Assembly (NCBI GenBank): GCA_964521625.1
Contig: CAZFSM010000008.1
Location: 112,122-176,121 of the forward strand
Reading direction: 5' to 3'
DNA: 64,000 bases
Source: UBA1444 sp964521625
GTDB taxonomy: Bacteria; Bacillota; Negativicutes; UBA1444
The notes below the pieces were generated by a model. It had not been told where the DNA came from and ran no database searches. It saw only the letters and a program-made list of their open reading frames with translations. This document shows, piece after piece, positions 43,773 to 51,384 of the stretch. The position numbers and the translations under genes are program-made. Position 1 is the stretch's first letter, and each line of letters opens with the position of its first letter.

Positions 43773-45553
43773 CATTTTGTCATGTGCCATATCGGGGATG
43801 CCGGACTGATAGCGTCAAAGCAAAACCCTTTTTCGCAAAAGAGCTTAATACAGGCGTCCACTGCGTCTGGATCGAACAGTTTCCCTTTGCTTTGTTCGAT
43901 TTCATTTAATGCAAAAGTTGCTCCAAGCGATGGACGGTAGGGCCGGTGGGACGACATCGCCTCGACGACATCGGCCACAGCTAGGACTTTTGCTTTAAAC
44001 AGTATCTGGGTACTCGCTAATTGATTAGGGTAGCCACTTCCATCACAGCGCTCATGGTGCTGATGGACAACTTCGGCCACGTTCCAGGGTAACTCCAGAT
44101 TGCGAAGTAGGTCGAAACCGGTTTCCACATGGATCTGGACTAATTTGTACTCTAACAGAGTCAGTGCTCCCGGTTTGCTTAGAAGTTCTGACGGAACCGT
44201 AATTTTGCCGATGTCGTGGATGAGCGCCGCCATTCGTAGGGCAGTAATTTGTTCATCAGGCAGATTGAGCTCGCTGCCTATTGCAACTGCAAGCTGAGCA
44301 ACTCGTTTTTGGTGTCCGGCAGTATACGGATCCTTTGCTTCAGAGGCAGCTGCTAAAACGTCGATTGTTTGAGCCCAGGCTTTTTGCAGCTGATCCACTT
44401 TTTGTTTCAGTTCGTCCGCTTGTTTTCGCAGCAGTGCGTTGATCTGTTTTCGCTCAGAAACATCACGCAAGCTGGTTAAAGCAACATCTTTACCATCAAT
44501 GTTCAGCAGCTTCACCAAACGTTCGACTTCGATCAACTTACCATCTTTTGCAATGATATGAATGGTTTTTAGCGGCAAGGATAACTGCTGATAAAGCTCT
44601 GCTTCTTCTTTTTGCAGTGTATCAGGCGCTTCGGTCGTGAGCTCAAAGTCGCAATGAAGGAGCAACTCTTCCGTAGTATAGCTCAGCAATTCACCGACTT
44701 TGCGGTTCACTTCCAATATCTTGCCAGTGCTGACATCAATCAAGGCAATCCCTTCATTGGATTGGTCCATGATGGCGCGATACTTTGCCTCATTTTGCTG
44801 CGTTTTGATTTCAGCCAGCTTTTGTTCATGGATGTCAATGGCAACGATCTGGATTTCGTGCAAATTGCCAAAACTATCAAAGATGGGCGATTCGGTAAAT
44901 TGAACCCAACGCTTTTCGCCGCCGCCATTAATCACAATGTTGTCATGGGTCGTTACTCGCGGGTTTTCTGCATAATCGGCAAAGTAGTTGCGGATAAAGT
45001 TTCGGGTTTCTTCATCGGGCGGGAAATCACCCATTCGGTGTTCCATTATATCGGAGCGTTTGTGGCCAAAATAAGTGCAAAAGCGGTTATTAGCAAATGT
45101 GATCGTTGTGTCAGGCAATACTCGCGCAATGAGAGCGGGGCCGCTTTCCACGACGGCCCGATAAATCTGATAATCCCGTTGGTGCTGTTGCTCTGCCATA
45201 TGAGCTGAAGAGATGTTTCGGATTCGAACTAAGGATATGTCGTCGTTGCAAGGATTTTTGATGGGACGTTCAAATATTTCAACATAAAAAGGCTGGCCAT
45301 CTTTGTCGCAATGCCAAGTGGTAGGGGTCTTGCTGGATAACGGAGAAGTTGGTGATAACAGTGCAATATTTGGCGCCAAAAGGTCTTTGAGTTGCATCTG
45401 GCAAAACTGCTGCTGAGTGTATCCGTAGAGGTCGCAGGCTGCCTGGTTGGCATTTATGATGCAATCTTGCTGGTCAATCAGAAAAATTGGGTCATCGAGT
45501 TCATCCAAAAGTTGCAGGGATTGAATGTCGGGCCGATAAGGATTCGATTCCAT
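43772..45553 (-). CDS. PAS-PAS-PAS-HD-GYP signalling protein (cyclic-di-GMP phosphodiesterase)
   Basis: The 593-residue cytoplasmic protein has three PAS sensor domains (about 10-125, 130-255 and 258-375). A short coiled segment leads to an HD-GYP domain. HD is in ALIHDIGKITVPSELLSKPG, the metal histidines in HVETGFD and HQHHERCDGSGYPN, and the GYP motif is intact. Active HD-GYP domains hydrolyse cyclic di-GMP. The PAS domains probably bind a haem, flavin or metabolite. It is monocistronic. A second HD-GYP gene (61,947) shares the same C-terminal design with a membrane sensor. Confidence 0.93.
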   Translation of the reverse strand: MESNPYRPDIQSLQLLDELDDPIFLIDQQDCIINANQAACDLYGYTQQQFCQMQLKDLLAPNIALLSPTSPLSSKTPTTWHCDKDGQPFYVEIFERPIKNPCNDDISLVRIRNISSAHMAEQQHQRDYQIYRAVVESGPALIARVLPDTTITFANNRFCTYFGHKRSDIMEHRMGDFPPDEETRNFIRNYFADYAENPRVTTHDNIVINGGGEKRWVQFTESPIFDSFGNLHEIQIVAIDIHEQKLAEIKTQQNEAKYRAIMDQSNEGIALIDVSTGKILEVNRKVGELLSYTTEELLLHCDFELTTEAPDTLQKEEAELYQQLSLPLKTIHIIAKDGKLIEVERLVKLLNIDGKDVALTSLRDVSERKQINALLRKQADELKQKVDQLQKAWAQTIDVLAAASEAKDPYTAGHQKRVAQLAVAIGSELNLPDEQITALRMAALIHDIGKITVPSELLSKPGALTLLEYKLVQIHVETGFDLLRNLELPWNVAEVVHQHHERCDGSGYPNQLASTQILFKAKVLAVADVVEAMSSHRPYRPSLGATFALNEIEQSKGKLFDPDAVDACIKLFCEKGFCFDAISPASPIWHMTK

Positions 45554-45670
45554 ATTTCACCCCCAATACAAATTTTTGGTTCAACTGAGTTCTATAATAT
45601 ATTCCACAGAAAATAGAGGTGTCCTTCGTAAAACGGAAATATTGTGCACAAATTGTTTCGGCGCATGCTT

Positions 45671-45699
45671 TTGACAAATGATGAATTTGAAAGTACAAT
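45671..45699 (+). promoter_or_regulatory. Strong promoter of the 45,813-47,884 gene group
   Basis: TTGACA (45671-45676), a 17-base spacer and TACAAT (45694-45699). Transcription would start near 45,706, about 107 bases before the DUF3842 gene. Confidence 0.75.
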
Positions 45700-45705
45700 A
45701 AATAA

Positions 45706-45765
45706 CGGGCTTGAATAGCGTCGGCATCCTGGTTGCCATTGCATGCGCAAGCGTGCTTTTTTTGT
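45706..45765 (+). ncRNA. Candidate leader RNA or small RNA ending in an intrinsic terminator
   Basis: Between the promoter and the DUF3842 gene lie two hairpins. GGCA/TGCC at 45723-45737 comes first. GCATGC-GCAA-GCGTGC at 45741-45756 follows, with a T7 tract, which is a classic terminator. The 60-nt transcript could be a free small RNA or an attenuator controlling the operon. No known riboswitch class was recognised in it. Confidence 0.5.
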
Positions 45766-45812
45766 ATCTCGGTCGCAAAACGTGAATTCGGTTGAGCTGA
45801 GGAGGGACAGAC

Positions 45813-46235
45813 ATGCTGGTGGTGGTTATTGACGGCATGGGTGGCGGAATTGGCGCCCAGTTGGTATCTCAGCTGTCGGGTCAAGTGGCTGCCGGCGTCG
45901 AAATTGTATGCGTGGGAACCAATGCCTGGGCAACCCAGTCAATGGTGAAAGCAGGCGCTGCGCGTGGCGCAACCGGCGAAAATGCCTTGAAAGTTATGAC
46001 TCGTGCCGCTGACCTCATTGCCGGTCCGATCGGCATTCTCATTCCCAATGCCCTAATGGGAGAAATCACACCGATCATGGCAGAAGCTGTCGCAGCGTCT
46101 GCGGCGCGCAAGATATTGGTACCTGTAAATCAGGGACATTTTGAAATTGTTGGGATGGAGAATCGTCCCTTGGTAGCGAATATCCGCGATGCAGTTGCTC
46201 GCATTCTCGAAATCACTGCCGGAATGAAAGGTTGA
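45813..46235 (+). CDS. DUF3842 family protein
   Basis: A 140-residue protein starting MLVVVIDGMGGGIGAQLVSQL, a glycine-rich loop like a nucleotide-binding fold. It also has GTNAWATQSMVKAGAARGATGENA and a C-terminal VPVNQGHFEIVGMENRPL. These match DUF3842, a family of anaerobic Bacillota with no assigned function. GAGGAGGG precedes the ATG. The thioesterase gene follows after 4 bases. It is the first gene behind the leader terminator, so the group may be controlled there. Confidence 0.85.
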   Translation: MLVVVIDGMGGGIGAQLVSQLSGQVAAGVEIVCVGTNAWATQSMVKAGAARGATGENALKVMTRAADLIAGPIGILIPNALMGEITPIMAEAVAASAARKILVPVNQGHFEIVGMENRPLVANIRDAVARILEITAGMKG

Positions 46236-46239
46236 CAAA

Positions 46240-46662
46240 ATGATCGCAATCAAAGACCGGGTGCGGTTTGTCGAAATTGATCTGATGGGCGTAGTCCATC
46301 ATTCCAATTATCTGCGTTGGTTTGAGATGGCTCGTGTGGAATATTTGCGTCGGGCCAATGTCATGTTGCCGGAATTGATCGCCGCAGGCATCTTGTTTCC
46401 GATCACGGATGTCCAATGCAAATATATTCAGTCGGCTCATTTTGACGAAGTTATCCGTGTCGAAGCCGAATTGGTCGATTTTTCGCGGGCCAAACTATGT
46501 TTTTCCTACCGCGTGTTGCGGGACGAGGATAACCTCTTGTTGGCCGAAGGATCGACCCAAAATGTGTTTACTGGAAATAACGGGCGGATAGCCCGGTTGC
46601 CGCAACTCTACCATGACAGGATTCAAGCCTTGCGGCAGGCGAAAGATGGGGGAGTGGCATAG
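46240..46662 (+). CDS. YbgC/FadM-type acyl-CoA thioesterase
   Basis: A 140-residue hotdog-fold protein. The N-terminal RVRFVEIDLMGVVHHSNYLRWFEMARVEYLRR carries the 4HBT-type catalytic aspartate (here EIDLMGVVHH) and the conserved helix. It should hydrolyse acyl-CoA thioesters; the acyl group is unknown. It overlaps the next gene by one base (TAGTG). Its place among an HgdB/HgdC pair suggests acyl-CoA metabolism in this cluster. Confidence 0.88.
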   Translation: MIAIKDRVRFVEIDLMGVVHHSNYLRWFEMARVEYLRRANVMLPELIAAGILFPITDVQCKYIQSAHFDEVIRVEAELVDFSRAKLCFSYRVLRDEDNLLLAEGSTQNVFTGNNGRIARLPQLYHDRIQALRQAKDGGVA

Positions 46663-47207
46663 TGTTGGTTTATCTTGGCTATTTTTTGGCGTTTTTGGGA
46701 CTGGTGTTTCTGGCGCTGGCGCTGTTTATCTGGAAACAAGGCGACGCCGATTTTATTTTTGACCTGGACAGGCGCACGCAACTGATGCTGGAGCAAGAAA
46801 CTGTCAATCAAATGGTATTTTCGTTTAAAGTCCCGTTTCGCAATCGCGGCTCCCAGCAGGGTACGCTGATGGATGTGTTTGTCCGCCCCTGGATGCCGAA
46901 GGAACAGTTTTCCGCAGCTGAATTGACAACTCAGGTGACTGTGGCGTCCCATCCCCGTAACGATGGTTATTGGGAGGCGACGTTGTTTCCCAATGAAAAA
47001 CTGGAAAATGACGTAGCGGTGATTACACTTCGGTTCAATTCAGTGGACGGTGACATCCGCCAGGCGATGGCCCAGATTGTTGATTTGCCCCTGAACATTG
47101 TTTATCAGGTGGTGGCCCGCGCTGAGTGGTACCTGTCCAAAACAATGCTGGAACTGCCGATGGAAGAGTTTCACGCCGCAATGCAAAATAGCAGAGGGCA
47201 GAAGTAG
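46662..47207 (+). CDS. Membrane-anchored protein of unknown function
   Basis: A 181-residue protein starting at GTG 46662. One N-terminal membrane helix (LVYLGYFLAFLGLVFLALALFIW) is followed by a mostly beta domain (FSFKVPFRNRGSQQGTLMDVFVRPWM, then VAVITLRFNSVDG). No catalytic motif or known family is recognised. The start overlaps the thioesterase stop, so translation is coupled. The outer or inner location of the domain cannot be decided from sequence. Confidence 0.72.
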   Translation: MLVYLGYFLAFLGLVFLALALFIWKQGDADFIFDLDRRTQLMLEQETVNQMVFSFKVPFRNRGSQQGTLMDVFVRPWMPKEQFSAAELTTQVTVASHPRNDGYWEATLFPNEKLENDVAVITLRFNSVDGDIRQAMAQIVDLPLNIVYQVVARAEWYLSKTMLELPMEEFHAAMQNSRGQK

Positions 47208-47218
47208 GAGGCGTGGGT

Positions 47219-47884
47219 ATGGAAGACGGTAAAATCGGATTAGTTCCGGTAAAAACCCATATCGTTACCAAACGGGACAATATAGTCGATGTGATTGAAA
47301 AATATGCCGGCCCGGATATAGGTCCGGATGATGTGGTATCGGTGGCCGAAAGTGTGGTGGCGATCACCCAGGGACGCTACCGGCGGCCGGAAGAGATGAG
47401 CCCCGGTATTCTGGCGCATGTGCTGGCCCGCTTTGTCCATCGCGACTCCAGCTGCTCCAGCGCTTGCGGCATGCAGGCGACGATTGATGAAGGCGGCGCA
47501 ATGCGCGTGCTGATGGCGTTTATTGTCGGCGGAATTGCTAAGGTGTTCGGCAAATCGGGTGTGTTCTACAAAATGGCTGGTGAACAGGCCGCTTTGATTG
47601 ACGATGTGACCGGGACCATGCCGCCGTTTGACAAGATGCTGGTGTTTGGCCCGAAAGATCCGGTGAAAGTCGCAGAAGCGATCAAAGCGCGGCTCGGTTG
47701 TTATGGCGCGGCGGTGGCCGACGTCAACGACCTGAAACGGGCGGCGGTGCTCGGTGTGACCGAGGGGCTGCAGCCGGCGGAACTATCGCGGATCCTGATT
47801 GACAATCCGTTTGGCAATGCCAACCAACAGACTCCGATCGTTATTATCAAGAACTATGCGGCCGCTGCCGCCAAGAGGGGCTAG
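47219..47884 (+). CDS. Coenzyme F420-0:L-glutamate ligase (CofE/FbiB)-family protein
   Basis: About 221 residues. IGLVPVKTHIVTKRDNIVDVIEKY, DDVVSVAESVVAITQGR and DNPFGNANQQTPIVII match the F420 ligase fold. The cofactor F420 itself is not expected in this kind of organism, so the enzyme probably joins glutamate or a similar acid to another substrate. ATG 47219 has AGGAGG 7 bases upstream; GTG 47213 is too close. A terminator hairpin overlaps its stop codon, so the genes downstream may have their own promoter. Confidence 0.82.
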   Translation: MEDGKIGLVPVKTHIVTKRDNIVDVIEKYAGPDIGPDDVVSVAESVVAITQGRYRRPEEMSPGILAHVLARFVHRDSSCSSACGMQATIDEGGAMRVLMAFIVGGIAKVFGKSGVFYKMAGEQAALIDDVTGTMPPFDKMLVFGPKDPVKVAEAIKARLGCYGAAVADVNDLKRAAVLGVTEGLQPAELSRILIDNPFGNANQQTPIVIIKNYAAAAAKRG

Positions 47885-47898
47885 CCCCTCTTTTTTTT
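47874..47898 (+). terminator. Terminator overlapping the stop codon of the CofE-like gene
   Basis: AGAGGGG-CTAG-CCCCTCT (47874-47891) is followed by T7. The stop codon TAG (47882-47884) lies in the loop. Confidence 0.85.
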
Positions 47899-47950
47899 CG
47901 CCCTGACCCATAGTATGATGGGAAGAGAGTTGCAGTGAGGAGTGGAACCT

Positions 47951-48928
47951 TTGGCGCGGATTGGCATGACGACCACGGTGCCGGTCGAGATTATCCTGGC
48001 TGCCGGTCATGTGCCGGTGGACCTGAATAACGTATTTATTACCGGCGCGGACCCGGTGCGGCGGGTGGAAGCGGCCGAAGACGCCGGCTATCCCCGCAAT
48101 ATCTGCGGCTGGATCAAAGGCCTGTATTCGACGGTGGTCGACACGGACTGCGTCGATGCGGTGGTGGCGGTGACGCAGGGTGATTGCAGCAATACGCATG
48201 CGTTGATGGAAACCTGGCAGTTGGCCGGTGTACAGATCATTCCCTTTGCTTACCCGTTTGACCGCGATGTCGACATGCTGCGGCTGCAGATGCAAAAGAT
48301 GGCCGGTGCGCTGGGCGCTAGCTGGGACCGGGTGCTGGAAGTCAAGGCGGAGCTGGACCGGATCCGGCGCAAAGTCGCCGAGGTGGACCGGCTGACCTGG
48401 GCCGAAAACCGGGTCGGTGGTTCAGACAACCATCTGTGGCAAATCTGCTGCAGTGATTTCAACAGTGACGTGCCGAAGTTTGAACGGGAACTGGATGAAT
48501 TTCTGGCGACTGCGGCAATAGCGCCGCCACGCAAGCAGAAATTGCGACTGGGCTATATCGGCGTGCCGCCAATTTTCCCCGACCTGTACGATCACGTGGA
48601 GTCAATGGGGGCCCGGGTGGTTTTTAATGAAGTGCAGCGCCAGTTTGCGATGCCGTATGACGAAGCGGACATTATCGAGCAATATCGTCGCTACACCTAT
48701 CCACACGGCATTTTCTACCGGATCGAGGATATTCAGGCGGAAGTGGAACGCCGCCAGATCGATGGCGTGATTCATTATGTGCAGAGTTTTTGTTATCGGC
48801 AGATCGAAGATATGATCGTACGTAAAAAAATCAATCTGCCAATCCTGACGATTGAAGGCGATAAGCCGGGTTGTCTGGATGCCCGGACTCGTCTACGGGT
48901 CGACGGATTTATCGAAATGTTGAAGTGA
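47951..48928 (+). CDS. 2-hydroxyacyl-CoA dehydratase subunit D (HgdB/BcrB)-like iron-sulfur protein
   Basis: A 325-residue protein of the HgdB/FldBC/benzoyl-CoA reductase family, which reduces difficult substrates at an iron-sulfur cluster fed by an ATP-driven activator. Likely cluster cysteines are Cys52 (NICGW), Cys79 (GDCSN) and the late one in QSFCYRQIEDM; C67 and ICCSDF add others. Only one such subunit is present, not an HgdA/HgdB pair, so it may be a homodimer with an unusual substrate. TTG 47951 is chosen because GAGGAG is 7 bases upstream. Its activator gene follows 10 bases on. Confidence 0.88.
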   Translation: MARIGMTTTVPVEIILAAGHVPVDLNNVFITGADPVRRVEAAEDAGYPRNICGWIKGLYSTVVDTDCVDAVVAVTQGDCSNTHALMETWQLAGVQIIPFAYPFDRDVDMLRLQMQKMAGALGASWDRVLEVKAELDRIRRKVAEVDRLTWAENRVGGSDNHLWQICCSDFNSDVPKFERELDEFLATAAIAPPRKQKLRLGYIGVPPIFPDLYDHVESMGARVVFNEVQRQFAMPYDEADIIEQYRRYTYPHGIFYRIEDIQAEVERRQIDGVIHYVQSFCYRQIEDMIVRKKINLPILTIEGDKPGCLDARTRLRVDGFIEMLK

Positions 48929-48938
48929 GGGATGCCGG

Positions 48939-49721
48939 TTGTATTGCGGGATGGACCTCGGCAGTCGGGCCGTCAAGATCGTCGTATTTGACGGGACGGC
49001 GATTACAGAACAAAAAGTGGTGGAAACCGCTCATTTTTATAAACAGTGCGGCGTGCATACCGCCGATGGGTTTGCCGTCAATTTTGACGTGCTGATTTCC
49101 CGGTCGCCTTCTGTGCTGACGGTGACCGGCTATGGGCGTAATTCGCTGAACATTGTTGGTGCGGAAATTATTTCCGAATTGAAAGCGCATACGATCGGCG
49201 CGCTATGGCAGACCGGACTGGCTGACTTTACGCTGCTGGACCTGGGCGGGCAGGATAGCAAGGTGATTCGGGTGCGCGGCGGCCGGATGGATGATTTTCA
49301 GCTCAATGACAAATGTGCGGCCAGCACCGGGCGTTATCTGGAAAACATGGCGACAGTACTGGGGATTTCACTCGATGAAATGAGCCGCCACTACCTAAAT
49401 CCGATTGAATTGTCGGCAACCTGTGCGATTTTCGGCGAGTCGGAACTCATCGGCCGGATCGTGGAAGGGGTACCGGTGGCGGAACTGGCCGCCGGTGTCA
49501 ACTATTCGATTTTTCGGCGCATCAAACCGATGCTATTGGCTCTGGCGAGCAAGACGGTTGTCTTTACCGGCGGGGTGGCGCTGGGGCCAGCCGTGGCCCA
49601 CTGGGTGCGCGAGGAAACCGGTAGCGAAGTCGTGGTTCCGCCGCAGCCGCAAATAAACGGCGCGATCGGTTGCGCGATTCAGGCGATGAAAGGAAACAGC
49701 CAACATGTTAGTCGGAATTGA
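48939..49721 (+). CDS. HgdC/BadF-type ATP-dependent activator (archerase)
   Basis: A 260-residue ASKHA-fold ATPase. MDLGSRAVKIVVFDG and LDLGGQDSKVI bind ATP. NDKCAASTGRYLE and ATCAIFGESELIG carry the two cysteines that hold a [4Fe-4S] cluster across the dimer. It injects low-potential electrons into the partner HgdB-like protein at the cost of ATP. It starts with TTG (48939) behind GAGGGA. Its 3' end overlaps the hydantoinase-like gene by 17 bases. Confidence 0.93.
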   Translation: MYCGMDLGSRAVKIVVFDGTAITEQKVVETAHFYKQCGVHTADGFAVNFDVLISRSPSVLTVTGYGRNSLNIVGAEIISELKAHTIGALWQTGLADFTLLDLGGQDSKVIRVRGGRMDDFQLNDKCAASTGRYLENMATVLGISLDEMSRHYLNPIELSATCAIFGESELIGRIVEGVPVAELAAGVNYSIFRRIKPMLLALASKTVVFTGGVALGPAVAHWVREETGSEVVVPPQPQINGAIGCAIQAMKGNSQHVSRN

Positions 49722-51384
49722 TGTCGGCGGCACTTATACCGATGCGGTACTGCTGGATGCAGGCAAAGTGATTCGGCAGATCAAGGTCGCGTCCGAGCAC
49801 GGCCAGGTTCTGGCGAGCATCCTGACCGCGCTGGATGAAATTTTGCAGGGAATCGAGACGCAGCGCATCGAACGGGTAGCGTTATCGACCACGTTGGTGA
49901 CCAATGCGATTGTGCAGGGAAAGCTGGACCCGGTGGGCCTGTTCATCATGCCCGGGCCGGGCGCTGACTGGCAGGGGCGATTGGCGGCGGACCCGCTGGT
50001 GTTGTCCGGCTATGTCGATCACCGCGGGCGGGAGCGGCAGGAAATAATCGTAGATGAAGTTAAGCAGGCCTGCAAAAAGCTGGCTGGCGTAAAACTGTTT
50101 GCGGTCAGCGGCAAATTTGCCGTGCGCAACCCAGCCCAGGAGCAAAAGGTTGCCGGCGTCCTCGCTGCGGCAATGCAGCCGCTTCATATCGCCTGCGGCG
50201 CTAAAGTTTCCGGCAATTTGAACTTTATCCGCCGGACCAATTCGGCCTATTACAACGCGGCGGTCTGGTCGCGGTTTCAAGATTTTGCCGATGCGGCGGC
50301 AGCTGCGCTGGCGGAGCGCGGCGCTGCGGCGCCGATCCTGATTTTAAAAGCGGACGGCGGGACTTTGCCGCTGGCGAAAGCGCGTGAACTGCCAGTGGAG
50401 TCGATCTTTACCGGGCCGGCGGCCAGCGTGTTGGGAGTAATGGCTCTGTGCCCGCCCGCGAAACCTGCTGTGTCGCTGGATATTGGCGGCACCACAACCG
50501 ATATCGCTCTCTGGAAAGGCGGCGCGCCGCTCATGGATGCCAAAGGGGCGGCGATCGACGGCTATCTCACGGCGGTCCGCACTTTCCGCCTGCAATCGAT
50601 CGGGCTGGGCGGCGACAGCTGGCTGCGCCGGGCGGCGGGCAAGCTACTGATCGGACCGGAACGCAAGGGTCCGGCGATGGCGCTCGGCGGACCAGAGCCG
50701 ACGGTGACCGATGCCCTGATCGTAGCCGGATTGTCTGATTTTGGCGATTTGGCCCTGGCCGAGGCGGCGATGCAGCGGCTATTATTTCCCGGGAAATCTT
50801 CGCAGGAAACGGCGAGGGCAATCCTTGACCAAGCGGCGGAGGTCGTAGCGACTGCGGTGCGCGAGATGCTGGCGGTCGAAGCGGCGACGCCGGTATATAA
50901 AGTAGAAGATATTGTCCGGCCGGAATTGCTGCGACCGGAGCTGCTGATCGGTGTGGGGGGCGGCGCGGCGGGCCTGACGCCGCTGATAGCCGAAAAACTG
51001 AACATCCCCTGGCAAGTGCCGGCACTGGCGATGGTCGCCAATGCTCTCGGCGCTGCGCTAGCGAGGCCGACGCTGCATATCAGCCTGCGGGCTGATACGG
51101 CGGCGGGCGAATATACCGTGCCGGAACTCGGCTTGCGATTGCCGCTGACGGACCGGCGTTTCTCGGTCCAGCAGGCCGGCAAACAGGCGGCGTTGCATTT
51201 GCAGGAAATGGCCGCGGCGGCGGGGATAACGGCTGACGAGATCGAAACCACGTTTGCCGAAGAATTCAATCTGGTGCGCGGCTTCAGTACAGTCGGCAAG
51301 ATTGTCCATGTCGGTGCGCAGATTAAGCCGGGGATTATCGCCGGCCTGGTCGATGCGGCAGCGACGGGAGGTGCAGGCGTGTGA
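49705..51384 (+). CDS. Hydantoinase A/oxoprolinase-family protein
   Basis: A 559-residue protein with the ATP-fold start VGIDVGGTYTDAVLLD and STTLVTNAIVQGK, followed by SLDIGGTTTDIALWKGG. This is the N-terminal plus core hydantoinase A/acetone-carboxylase-beta architecture. Such enzymes use ATP to open or carboxylate cyclic amides and ketones, normally with a HyuB partner; no HyuB is seen here. GGAAA precedes ATG 49705. It overlaps both neighbours (17 and 4 bases), so it is tightly coupled to HgdC. Confidence 0.88.
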   Translation: MLVGIDVGGTYTDAVLLDAGKVIRQIKVASEHGQVLASILTALDEILQGIETQRIERVALSTTLVTNAIVQGKLDPVGLFIMPGPGADWQGRLAADPLVLSGYVDHRGRERQEIIVDEVKQACKKLAGVKLFAVSGKFAVRNPAQEQKVAGVLAAAMQPLHIACGAKVSGNLNFIRRTNSAYYNAAVWSRFQDFADAAAAALAERGAAAPILILKADGGTLPLAKARELPVESIFTGPAASVLGVMALCPPAKPAVSLDIGGTTTDIALWKGGAPLMDAKGAAIDGYLTAVRTFRLQSIGLGGDSWLRRAAGKLLIGPERKGPAMALGGPEPTVTDALIVAGLSDFGDLALAEAAMQRLLFPGKSSQETARAILDQAAEVVATAVREMLAVEAATPVYKVEDIVRPELLRPELLIGVGGGAAGLTPLIAEKLNIPWQVPALAMVANALGAALARPTLHISLRADTAAGEYTVPELGLRLPLTDRRFSVQQAGKQAALHLQEMAAAAGITADEIETTFAEEFNLVRGFSTVGKIVHVGAQIKPGIIAGLVDAAATGGAGV

